From NCBI GenBank assembly GCA_017964055.1, contig JAGCSS010000242.1:1-7370 (forward strand): a stretch of 7,370 nt of DNA. Direction: 5' to 3'. Under the pieces are notes generated by a model. That model saw nothing but the letters and a program-made list of their open reading frames with translations. It made no database searches and was not told the DNA's origin. The DNA is from Lachnospiraceae bacterium. Lineage in GTDB: Bacteria; Bacillota; Clostridia; Lachnospirales; Lachnospiraceae. A program made the translations under genes and the position numbers. Within the stretch, counting starts at the first letter, position 1. Each line of letters opens with the position of its first letter. This document shows positions 1 through 5,840 of the stretch, piece by piece.

Positions 1-227
1 AGGCTCTGTAAATACGGGAGCGGGCGCAGGTTCCGAGTAAGCGGGAGCAGGAGCAGCCTGTTCGGGACGAAATCGGGTGCGGGCTCGGCATAAACGGAAG
101 CCGAGGGCTGTTCGGGTTCTGTAACTACGGGTGCTGCGGGAACGTCTTCAACTCTGGTGCCGCAATTGGTGCAGAATAATGTTCCTTCCTGTATATCTGC
201 ACCGCAGTTAGTACATGTTCTGCTCAT
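1..227 (-). CDS. Zinc-ribbon domain protein, 5' part only, probable frameshift
   Basis: The gene starts at ATG 227-225 with GGAGG at 236-232 and runs off the left edge. The first 25 residues form a double CxxC zinc ribbon (CTNCGADIQEGTLFCTNCG), as in the zinc_ribbon_2 families often found at the N-terminus of Clostridia membrane or regulatory proteins. A Pro/Ala/Glu-rich linker follows. The literal frame changes near position 66 from PSASVYAEPAPDFVP to a Leu/Arg-rich tail (NRLLLLPLTRNLRP). The neighbouring frame continues the linker as EQAAPAPAYSEPAPAPVFTEP. One missing base in the G run 64-66 (plus strand) would join the two. Both frames stay open to the edge. The domain after the linker lies outside the window, so the function is unknown. 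The ribbon is confident; whether the gene is intact is not. Confidence 0.75.
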   Translation of the reverse strand, partial: MSRTCTNCGADIQEGTLFCTNCGTRVEDVPAAPVVTEPEQPSASVYAEPAPDFVPNRLLLLPLTRNLRPLPYLQS

Positions 228-232
228 TTATC

Positions 233-277
233 CTCCTTTTGGAGCCTCCGTTGTTATCAGATAATAGTTGAGGCTTC
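233..277 (-). promoter_or_regulatory. Nested inverted repeats in the leader of the zinc-ribbon gene
   Basis: An 8-bp inverted repeat (GGAGCCTC 241-248 with GAGGCTTC 270-277, one G-T pair) shares its centre, base 259, with an inner perfect dyad TTATC-A-GATAA (254-264). On the minus-strand transcript the 8-bp hairpin ends directly next to the ribosome binding site (240-231). The 3' arm can instead form CUCC-AAAA-GGAG (244-233), which would cover the ribosome binding site. These pairings are seen directly. A role as operator or as a translational switch is inference, and no known riboswitch class is recognised. Confidence 0.4.
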
Positions 278-326
278 ATACAAATTGATATTACAATATT
301 TTCGGTCGATATACAAGAAAATTCTA

Positions 327-354
327 TTGTCAAAAGAGTTATGTGTGATATAAT
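327..354 (+). promoter_or_regulatory. Sigma-A-type promoter of mntP
   Basis: TTGTCA (327-332) and a consensus TATAAT (349-354) are separated by 16 bases, with a TGn extended -10 (TGA 346-348). Transcription would begin near 361, leaving a leader of about 28 bases before the ATG at 389. The -35 overlaps a minus-strand TTGACA (333-328), so a divergent promoter for the zinc-ribbon gene could share it. No good minus-strand -10 is visible at normal spacing. Confidence 0.75.
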
Positions 355-372
355 CGGAATAATCGCTTATGC

Positions 373-378
373 AAGGAG
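373..378 (+). promoter_or_regulatory. Ribosome binding site that sets the mntP start
   Basis: AAGGAG lies 10 bases before ATG 389. The upstream in-frame ATG at 341 overlaps the promoter -10 region and has no ribosome binding site, so it cannot be the start of this transcript. Confidence 0.8.
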
Positions 379-388
379 TGCACTTAAA

Positions 389-961
389 ATGCTATATATA
401 AACAGTATTTTGCTGGGAATAGGTCTGGCAATGGATGCGTTCTCGGTATCGCTGGTCAACGGACTGGGCGAACCCTGCATGAAGACACGAAAGATGGGGC
501 TGATCGCCGGAATTTTTGCGGTATTTCAGTTTATGATGCCGATGCTCGGATGGTTCTGCGTAACGACTGTCGTGGAACATTTCAACAAGGTAAAGGGAGC
601 TATCCCGTGGATCGCGCTTATCTTACTGCTGATCATAGGAATTAAGATGCTGGTGGACGGTATAACCAAAAAAGCGGAAGAAGAATCGCCGGCGATAGGA
701 TTCGGAGCCTTGATGATACAGGGTGTTGCCACGTCGATCGACGCGCTTTCGGTAGGTTTTACAACAGCGAACAACAGTTCGGGAGAGGCGCTGATATCTT
801 CTCTCATCATCGGAGTCGTGACTTTTTCGCTCTGTTACGCCGGGATCGCTATCGGGAAAAGATTCGGCATGAAGCTGGCTGACAGAGCCCAGATCGTCGG
901 AGGCCTGATCCTGATCGGCATAGGGATCGAGATATTTGTAAAGGGTGTTTTCTTCGCCTGA
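389..961 (+). CDS. mntP: Manganese efflux pump MntP
   Basis: The product is a 190-residue inner-membrane exporter of Mn2+, close to the usual MntP length of about 190. The frame holds roughly six hydrophobic helices in two related halves. Each half carries a conserved Asp motif: GLAMDAFSVSL (D16) and GVATSIDALSVGF (D118). A charged loop (about residues 92-101, TKKAEEESPA) separates the halves. In this family the paired Asp motifs are thought to bind the ion. The frame extends upstream to ATG 341, but the promoter and ribosome binding site place the start at 389, where MLYINSILLGIGLAMDAF matches the family N-terminus. The gene is monocistronic: it has its own promoter and is followed by the tRNA promoter. 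No yybP-ykoY manganese riboswitch fits in the short leader, so Mn control, if any, would act at the promoter. Confidence 0.93.
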   Translation: MLYINSILLGIGLAMDAFSVSLVNGLGEPCMKTRKMGLIAGIFAVFQFMMPMLGWFCVTTVVEHFNKVKGAIPWIALILLLIIGIKMLVDGITKKAEEESPAIGFGALMIQGVATSIDALSVGFTTANNSSGEALISSLIIGVVTFSLCYAGIAIGKRFGMKLADRAQIVGGLILIGIGIEIFVKGVFFA

Positions 962-1002
962 GCGGCGGATATATGAAAAACCGCGTAATAGGTTGTAGTT
1001 TC

Positions 1003-1031
1003 TTGACGTTTTAAAATGATTATGATAATAT
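1003..1031 (+). promoter_or_regulatory. Probable promoter of the tRNA-Arg gene
   Basis: TTGACG (1003-1008) is a near-consensus -35. Two overlapping -10 candidates follow: GATAAT (1024-1029, spacer 15) and TAATAT (1026-1031, spacer 17). Either would place the start a few bases before the mature tRNA at 1045. The exact -10 cannot be decided by eye. Confidence 0.6.
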
Positions 1032-1044
1032 ACTCATTGTGTTC

Positions 1045-1118
1045 GTCCGCGTAGCTCAGCAGGATAGAGCGACCGCCTCCTAAGCGGTAGGTCGTGCGTT
1101 CGAATCGCATCGTGGACG
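1045..1118 (+). tRNA. tRNA-Arg, anticodon CCU
   Basis: A full cloverleaf can be drawn. The acceptor stem GTCCGCG pairs with CGTGGAC (1111-1117, one G-T) and is followed by discriminator G1118. The D arm is GCTC/GAGC. The anticodon stem ACCGC (1072-1076) pairs with GCGGT (1084-1088) around loop CTCCTAA, with anticodon CCT at 1079-1081. The variable loop is AGGTC. The T arm is GTGCG-TTCGAAT-CGCAT. The tRNA decodes AGG. CCA is not encoded and would be added enzymatically. Confidence 0.95.
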
Positions 1119-1121
1119 TTG

Positions 1122-1154
1122 AAAAGGAGCCTTTTATGGCTCTTTTTTTATTTT
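1122..1154 (+). terminator. Intrinsic terminator after the tRNA
   Basis: AAAAGGAGCC (1122-1131) pairs over 10 bp, with one G-T, with GGCTCTTTTT (1138-1147) around the loop TTTTAT. The descending arm runs into seven Ts (1143-1149), then A and TTTT. This isolates the tRNA from the lipoprotein cluster. Confidence 0.9.
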
Positions 1155-1243
1155 GACGGTTTTTATATCATCCGGGTGGCAGATATACGTCTTTAGATCG
1201 CCTGGCATCTTGAAATATAAGAAAAGAGGTAACTTTTGGTTAC

Positions 1244-1270
1244 TTCAATTAATATGATAGTGATGATAAT
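1244..1270 (+). promoter_or_regulatory. Tentative promoter region for the lipoprotein-peptidase-kinase cluster
   Basis: The 169-base gap between the tRNA terminator and ATG 1324 should hold the cluster promoter. The best candidate is TTCAAT (1244-1249), a 15-base spacer and GATAAT (1265-1270). It is weak in its -35. Just upstream, GAGGTAAC-TTTTG-GTTACTTC (1226-1246) is an 8-bp inverted repeat with a 5-base loop and no T tract, overlapping the proposed -35. It could be an operator or a leader hairpin. Confidence 0.3.
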
Positions 1271-1323
1271 ATGATTATTGATCTGTAAAGGATATATCAT
1301 TTGTTTTATGCAGCGGAGGATTT

Positions 1324-1811
1324 ATGAAAGATAGAAATAGGTATCTGCCTGTTGTTCTGCTGATGCTGATCACCATGGCGATCTGTATGGGCTGCGGAAA
1401 ACGGTCAGATCGGATTTAACAGGTTTATATATGATCTGAACGTGCAGGATGACGGCAGCATCAGTCTGAGACGAAACGGTTCACCGGCCAATGAAGAAGA
1501 AAAACCTGAACGGGGCTGTATTTAGACAGGCAGAGCAGCCGGATATAGAACTCTATGAGATCGAATCGCTGGCAGGTTCATGGAGAAACGATCAGGGTGC
1601 TCACCTGACTCTCGATATCGATGCCATGGAATACAAGTGGAATTCAGAGCTTGGGGCCGGCGCCGGAACACTGTTTGATGAATTTGACGGAAGGGGGTTG
1701 CTTATGGCTCTGGATGATGAAGGCAGTGCGATCGTTCTCAGAAGAGACGGTACAATGATCATCGAAACAGAGGAGCCGGGCTTTAAAGGAACAGTATTTT
1801 CAAGAGAATAA
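1324..1811 (+). pseudogene. Lipoprotein gene broken by two single-base shifts
   Basis: ATG 1324 has a strong GGAGGA at 1315-1320. The first 24 codons read as a lipoprotein signal peptide (positive MKDRNRYLP, hydrophobic core, ...AICMGC with Cys24), then the frame stops at TAA 1417. Without one A of the run 1398-1401, it continues as CGNGQIGFNRFIYDLN and stays open to TAG 1523. A second extra base, in G run 1512-1515 or A run 1500-1504, then brings it into the frame that ends at TAA 1811 (…AVFRQAEQPDIELYEIESL…). The repaired product would be about 160 residues: signal peptide, acidic linker, then a small beta-rich domain with LAGSWRNDQGAHLTLDID. Three consecutive protein-like segments in three frames indicate one gene, either decayed or carrying sequencing errors. 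It lies 18 bases before the next lipoprotein gene. The function is unknown. Confidence 0.7.
1491..1811 (+). CDS. C-terminal fragment of the broken lipoprotein gene, as an open frame
   Basis: This 106-residue frame is what a gene caller would report. Its ATG has no ribosome binding site upstream (sequence TTCACCGGCC before it), and its first residues come from the linker frame overlap, so it is unlikely to start independently. The domain from about residue 28 (LAGSWRND...) to the end (GFKGTVFSRE) is probably beta-strand rich. It resembles by eye residues 92-185 of the downstream 453-residue lipoprotein, which begins GLWQSGNCIISI and ends WDGEVFTKI. It is best regarded as the 3' part of the gene starting at 1324. 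Confidence 0.4.
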   Translation: MKKKNLNGAVFRQAEQPDIELYEIESLAGSWRNDQGAHLTLDIDAMEYKWNSELGAGAGTLFDEFDGRGLLMALDDEGSAIVLRRDGTMIIETEEPGFKGTVFSRE

Positions 1812-1829
1812 TATAAAGGAGAAAACAAA

Positions 1830-3191
1830 ATGAAAAAAGTAATTTCGATGCTTATTATTTTTATCATGATAGTGTCACTTGCCGCATGCGGCAATAAGGA
1901 TAACACCAACGGCAACGCAGGCGGAAATGAGATCACTGCGGGAGCAGATAATAAAAAGGATACTGAGCCTACAAAGGCGCCTGCAGCTACAGCGGCACCT
2001 GAGCCTACCAAGGAGTTGCAGCCTACCGCAGAACCTACCGAAGAGCCCGATGATCCCGACATCGATGAAGATGACGAGTTTTACAGCGATGGTCATATGT
2101 ACGAGGGACTCTGGCAGAGCGGGAATTGCATAATCAGTATAGTGCCTGAAGGTGCAGCTGATATTGTTATTACCGAATACTATACAGAGACGGATCAGGT
2201 AAACTATGGTGCATGGAATGAATACTGGACTGAGTTCATTCCCGATGAAAACAGGTTTGTTTCATACAATGTAAATCATGTAACAATTAATAACGGTGAA
2301 TATGATAACCGGCAGGAAGAAGGTTTTTATTCGTTTGAAGCAGAGGGAGAAAACCTGGTTTGGGATGGTGAGGTATTCACAAAGATTTCCGACGATATTT
2401 GGGATAATCCTTTCATTGTAAGCCCTGATGATAATGATTACGGCAATGGCGGAGATTACGGAGACGGCTTTGGCGCAGAGTTTACACTGGAGAATCAGGA
2501 ATTTATAGACGTGATCGTAACGACTTACTACGGTGTTTATTGCCAGAGCGCTGACGATCCGATGGTTGGAACTTACTATCCTTACTATGGCGATGAAATG
2601 TCGATGGAGACAATGGATGAGTCCAATGCGGCATTCCTGTATCTGGGCATGGAGGAGGATCAGGGTCAGTTATGCTTCCTTGAAAAGGGCATGAACGAGG
2701 ATGTGACATGGTCCCTGGGTAAAGACGAGTTTGGTACCTATATCTTACTGGACGACGGTTATACCGGTGAAGTCTATAAGGGAAGATTCTATTGGGATTA
2801 TGAAAACACCAGGATTTTGGTTATGATCAGGATCGGTGAGTACGATCTGTGGCTGACCAACGACACAAGAGTGATCGCAGACACCTCATCTTCCCGTACG
2901 ATGGATGAAGAGACTGCCCTTCGGGCGATCGAAAAATATCTTGCCGAGACCAATGAGAGTATGTACGAAAAGCTTCAAACCGGGGATTACGGTACTGCTG
3001 ACGGCGTATATACAAACGAAGAAAACGGAACCATAGTAGTTTGGCTCAGGACATATACGGGAGCATACAGGAATTACTATATCGACCCCGACTCGGGTGA
3101 AACATATGTAACGGAGACCTCGCCCGTGACCGATAATTCGGTAGAAACTCCTACCGATGAGACACTGAACGCATGGGACTATGCAGATTGA
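1830..3191 (+). CDS. Surface lipoprotein of unknown function, 453 residues
   Basis: AAAGGAG (1815-1821) lies 8 bases before ATG 1830. Residues 1-20 are a lipoprotein signal peptide with lipobox SLAAC (Cys20 would be lipidated), so the protein should be anchored on the outer face of the membrane. Residues 21-85 form a low-complexity Asn/Gly then Thr/Pro/Glu-rich spacer (EPTKAPAATAAPEPTKE), typical of surface lipoproteins. Residues 90-186 form a Trp/Tyr-rich beta domain. Residues 196-215 are a Gly/Asp/Asn/Tyr linker, and 218-345 form a second beta-rich domain. Residues 358-430 look like a separate alpha/beta domain ending YYIDPDSGETYVTE, a pattern recalling PepSY-like domains; this is only a resemblance. 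No catalytic motif is evident. The gene ends 13 bases before the peptidase start, so the two should be cotranscribed. The function is not recognised. Confidence 0.88.
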   Translation: MKKVISMLIIFIMIVSLAACGNKDNTNGNAGGNEITAGADNKKDTEPTKAPAATAAPEPTKELQPTAEPTEEPDDPDIDEDDEFYSDGHMYEGLWQSGNCIISIVPEGAADIVITEYYTETDQVNYGAWNEYWTEFIPDENRFVSYNVNHVTINNGEYDNRQEEGFYSFEAEGENLVWDGEVFTKISDDIWDNPFIVSPDDNDYGNGGDYGDGFGAEFTLENQEFIDVIVTTYYGVYCQSADDPMVGTYYPYYGDEMSMETMDESNAAFLYLGMEEDQGQLCFLEKGMNEDVTWSLGKDEFGTYILLDDGYTGEVYKGRFYWDYENTRILVMIRIGEYDLWLTNDTRVIADTSSSRTMDEETALRAIEKYLAETNESMYEKLQTGDYGTADGVYTNEENGTIVVWLRTYTGAYRNYYIDPDSGETYVTETSPVTDNSVETPTDETLNAWDYAD

Positions 3192-3192
3192 T

Positions 3193-3197
3193 AAGGA
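3193..3197 (+). promoter_or_regulatory. Ribosome binding site that sets the C11 peptidase start
   Basis: AAGGA, 7 bases before ATG 3205, directly follows the previous stop (3189-3191). The in-frame ATG at 3181 would add eight charged residues before the signal peptide and lies inside the previous gene, so 3205 is preferred. Confidence 0.7.
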
Positions 3198-3204
3198 TGA
3201 GAAA

Positions 3205-5472
3205 ATGAAAAAGCAGATCAAGAGTATTTTGGCAATGATCCTTGCGGCAGTAATGCTGCTTTCCGCATGCGGAAGCGATGAGGATATCAATACCGATGTT
3301 ACGGAAGCTCCGGTCACACAGGCCGTGGCTTCCGGCACTCCGGCGGATATTACGGATATGCCCGACACCGGGAAACAGGATGACTCCGCAGAACCGACTC
3401 CTGCGAACACTGCGGTCACGGATGATACGACAGCGGACAACGGCGGGAACAGTGCGCAGGTAAAGAGCCTGTCTATGACGGTAAACAGCGGCTCCGGTGA
3501 GCTCAAAGTGAGCAGGAGGAAGATTTCTCAGGGCAATGCGGCATCTCTTCCCTCCGGCTGGACACTGTTCGTATACCTGTGCGGTACAGATCTGGAAACC
3601 GACTACTATGCTGCCACGGGAGACCTTGATGAGATGCTCGCGGTTTCGGAGAGCGACAAGGTCAGGTTTATCGTCCAGACCGGCGGTACCGATACCTGGC
3701 ACAATGAGGTCGTTGATCCGGATTCTATCCAGCGTTATCTGATCCAAAACGGGGAGATCACTCTCGTCGACGAACAGCGGCTCAGCAACATGGGCGACCC
3801 GGAAACTCTGGCGGATTTCCTGAAATGGGGTCTTAAGGATCATGCATCCGCGCACAACGGACTGATCTTCTGGAATCACGGCGGCGGATGCATCACCGGC
3901 GTCTGCTTTGATGAAAGATACGACAGCGATTCCCTGGATCTGACCGAGATCGATGCGGTGCTTAACGAAACGATAGGCAGCTTCGGAAAGAAGCTTGATT
4001 TTATCGGCTTTGACGCCTGCCTGATGGGAACCGTGGAAACGGCGAACGTCCTTGCTACCTTTGCCGATTACATGTACGGCTCGGAGGAGGTTGAGCCCGG
4101 AAGCGGCTGGGATTATACGGCTATCGGAGATTATCTGGTTCAGAATCCCGATGCGGACGGAGCGGCGCTCGGAAAAAAGGTGGCAGACAGCTTCCTGAAG
4201 GCATGCGAGGATGACGGTCAGGACTATGAGGTAACATTCTCGATCATCGATCTCTCAAAGACGGATGAGATACTTACTTCCTTTAACGCATTTGCGAAGG
4301 ATCTGTACGAGGCGGCGGAAGACGCCGGACAGAGAGCCGATATAGTCCGCGCGATCCGTGCGGTCGATGATTTCGGCGGAAACAACAAAACCGAGGGCTA
4401 TGCAAACATGATAGATCTCGGCGGCCTGATAGAGGCCTGCGCGTCGTATTCGAAGAACGCGTCAGCGGCTTCGAAGGCGATCTCGGATGCTGTGGTCTAC
4501 TCTGTCAGCGGCGAGATGCATACGCAAGCTACAGGTCTTTCAACCTACTATCCCATCAGCATTCAGGGTTCGAACGAGCTCTCCTTCTTCGGAAAGGTCT
4601 GCATCAGCCCGTATTATCTTTCGTTCGTCGATCTGCTCGGATCCGTCGGCGTTTCGGGCGATATGTACTCGGACTATGAGGATGATACCTGGTTTGACGA
4701 TGACGGTGACTGGTACTGGGGTGATGACTGGGATTACTACGATGACGATTACTGGAATTATATCGACGATTTCGAGGTGACCGGCGAGAGCCCTTATATA
4801 GGCTTTGATGTGGAGCCTACATTTGAGGACGGGAACTATTATTTCATGCTCGACGAAGAAGGCTGGTACAACGCGGCCGACGTCTACGGTATAGTATGCG
4901 TCATGTGCGAAGACGGCTCCGAGGTGATCGAGTACGGCGAGACCTACGATATCGACGCGGACTGGGAAGACGGCATATTCTTCGATAATTTCGACGGCTG
5001 GTGGATCTCCCTTCCCGACGGCCAGAACCTCGCGACTTATATAGTCGGATATACCGAAGACGGCGTGGTCTATACTTCACCCGTAATGCTGAACGGTGAG
5101 GAGACAAACCTGCGTCTGAAGATGGACTATGAAGGCAATATAGTCATCGAAGGCGCCTGGGACGGTATCGACGACGAGTGCGGCGCGGCGTCCAAGGATA
5201 TCACTAAGCTGAAAAAAGGCGACAGGATCATACCGTTGTACTATTCGATCCCTCTCGACGACGATGCCGAGCTTGAAGACGGCTACGGATATTACGGCGA
5301 TGAGTATGTTTTCGACGGAGATCCCGAGATATGGCACGATCAGATGTATCCCGGCGAATATTTGTATGCGTTCTGCATCGACGATATCTACGGCGATTAT
5401 TATCTGACCGATTTTGAGATATTCTATGTAACCGAAGATGGCGAAGTGGAATTTGAAAAGGATATGGAATAA
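3205..5472 (+). CDS. Lipoprotein clostripain-family (C11) cysteine peptidase
   Basis: The 755-residue product begins with a lipoprotein signal peptide, lipobox LLSAC with Cys22. A Thr/Asp/Pro-rich spacer spans about 23-118. The C11 peptidase domain starts at WTLFVYLCGTDLETDY (119) and runs to about 485. It has the catalytic His225 in FWNHGGG and Cys272 in GFDACLMGTVETA; this 47-residue separation is normal for the family. C11 enzymes usually cleave after Arg or Lys and many mature by autoprocessing. Residues 490-524 are an extreme Asp/Trp/Tyr-rich tract. Residues 525-755 form a beta-rich, very acidic extension (many Asp-Gly-Tyr turns) of unknown function, perhaps for ligand or Ca2+ binding. 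The protein should act outside the cell while membrane anchored. It lies between the 453-residue lipoprotein and the two-helix protein, in tight operon spacing. The family call is strong; the natural substrate is unknown. Confidence 0.92.
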   Translation: MKKQIKSILAMILAAVMLLSACGSDEDINTDVTEAPVTQAVASGTPADITDMPDTGKQDDSAEPTPANTAVTDDTTADNGGNSAQVKSLSMTVNSGSGELKVSRRKISQGNAASLPSGWTLFVYLCGTDLETDYYAATGDLDEMLAVSESDKVRFIVQTGGTDTWHNEVVDPDSIQRYLIQNGEITLVDEQRLSNMGDPETLADFLKWGLKDHASAHNGLIFWNHGGGCITGVCFDERYDSDSLDLTEIDAVLNETIGSFGKKLDFIGFDACLMGTVETANVLATFADYMYGSEEVEPGSGWDYTAIGDYLVQNPDADGAALGKKVADSFLKACEDDGQDYEVTFSIIDLSKTDEILTSFNAFAKDLYEAAEDAGQRADIVRAIRAVDDFGGNNKTEGYANMIDLGGLIEACASYSKNASAASKAISDAVVYSVSGEMHTQATGLSTYYPISIQGSNELSFFGKVCISPYYLSFVDLLGSVGVSGDMYSDYEDDTWFDDDGDWYWGDDWDYYDDDYWNYIDDFEVTGESPYIGFDVEPTFEDGNYYFMLDEEGWYNAADVYGIVCVMCEDGSEVIEYGETYDIDADWEDGIFFDNFDGWWISLPDGQNLATYIVGYTEDGVVYTSPVMLNGEETNLRLKMDYEGNIVIEGAWDGIDDECGAASKDITKLKKGDRIIPLYYSIPLDDDAELEDGYGYYGDEYVFDGDPEIWHDQMYPGEYLYAFCIDDIYGDYYLTDFEIFYVTEDGEVEFEKDME

Positions 5473-5831
5473 TGGTTGTTTGCTATATTGTGATGGTGAT
5501 CTTAGGCATCATCGTGATACGATTCAGTATCAAAAACAGCAAGCTGCTGGTGGTCGCCGGAGCGCTTCTGGCGGCAGCGGGACTGTTTCTCCTCGTCTGT
5601 ACGGTCATACTTGCCTGGGCGGTGAGCCACAGCGAGCCAAACCCGAAGTTTGAGGATGACACTGAGTTTGATTACGGTGAAGTCTATGAAACCACCGACG
5701 GAGACGTTCTGAACGAGATTGGAATAATTGTAGCCGAAGATGACATCTCGTGGTATCATTATACCGATAATAAACGGAAAGAGGCGAAGGCGGAGGATGC
5801 CTCGCCGGGTTTTTACCGGAGAATGATATAG
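5472..5831 (+). CDS. Small two-helix membrane protein, unknown function
   Basis: ATG 5472 shares its A with the TAA of the peptidase gene (TAATG), and AAAAGG at 5456-5461 sits 10 bases upstream, so translation is probably coupled. The 119-residue product has two hydrophobic helices at about 1-17 and 25-51, joined by a short basic turn (RFSIKNSK). The C-terminal part of about 68 residues is soluble and acidic (SEPNPKFEDDTEFDYGEVYE..., EIGIIVAEDDISWYHYTD). By the positive-inside rule the basic turn would be cytoplasmic, putting the acidic tail outside, on the same side as the peptidase; this is inference. No family is recognised. Its place between peptidase and sensor kinase makes an accessory or signalling role possible. 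The kinase gene starts 9 bases after its stop. Confidence 0.75.
   Translation: MVVCYIVMVILGIIVIRFSIKNSKLLVVAGALLAAAGLFLLVCTVILAWAVSHSEPNPKFEDDTEFDYGEVYETTDGDVLNEIGIIVAEDDISWYHYTDNKRKEAKAEDASPGFYRRMI
5789..5814 (+). terminator. Weak hairpin with T5, possible attenuator before the kinase gene
   Basis: GGC-G-GAGG (5789-5796) pairs with CCTCGCC (5800-5806): 7 bp, one bulged G and a 3-base loop. GGG and TTTTT (5810-5814) follow. It lies inside the 3' end of the small membrane protein gene, 27 bases before the kinase start. The GGG between stem and Ts makes it a poor terminator; partial attenuation is possible. Confidence 0.25.
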
Positions 5832-5840
5832 AGGAGCATC

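Noticed and set aside
228..388. yybP-ykoY manganese riboswitch before mntP
   Set aside because: The promoter at 327-354 leaves only about 28 bases of leader, far too short for this riboswitch, and its conserved loops are not seen upstream.
341..388. Longer mntP product starting at ATG 341
   Set aside because: This ATG lies in the promoter spacer just upstream of the -10 and has no ribosome binding site; the family N-terminus matches a start at 389.
962..984. Terminator for mntP (GCGG...CCGC)
   Set aside because: Only 4 bp of stem with a 12-base loop and no T tract.
1045..1118. tRNA-Arg as the attachment site of a genomic island holding the downstream cluster
   Set aside because: No integrase gene and no repeat of the tRNA 3' end is present in the window, and the tRNA is followed by its own terminator.
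1324..1419. A stand-alone 31-residue peptide or leader peptide
   Set aside because: The sequence after the break continues as protein-like sequence in the next frame and the peptide is a lipoprotein signal sequence, so a broken larger gene explains it better.
1398..1515. Programmed ribosomal frameshifting in the broken lipoprotein gene
   Set aside because: Two separate +1 shifts would be needed and neither site shows a known slippery heptamer with a following structure.
1601..2062. Minus-strand Ser/Val/Gly-rich open frame
   Set aside because: Its low-complexity part is the shadow of the Thr/Pro/Ala linker of the lipoprotein starting at 1830.
2886..3879. Long minus-strand open frames opposite the lipoprotein and peptidase genes (2886-3506 and 3151-3879)
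   Set aside because: They lie antisense to genes with clear signal peptides and catalytic motifs, lack a good ribosome binding site and show no recognisable domain; they follow from the codon bias of the plus strand.
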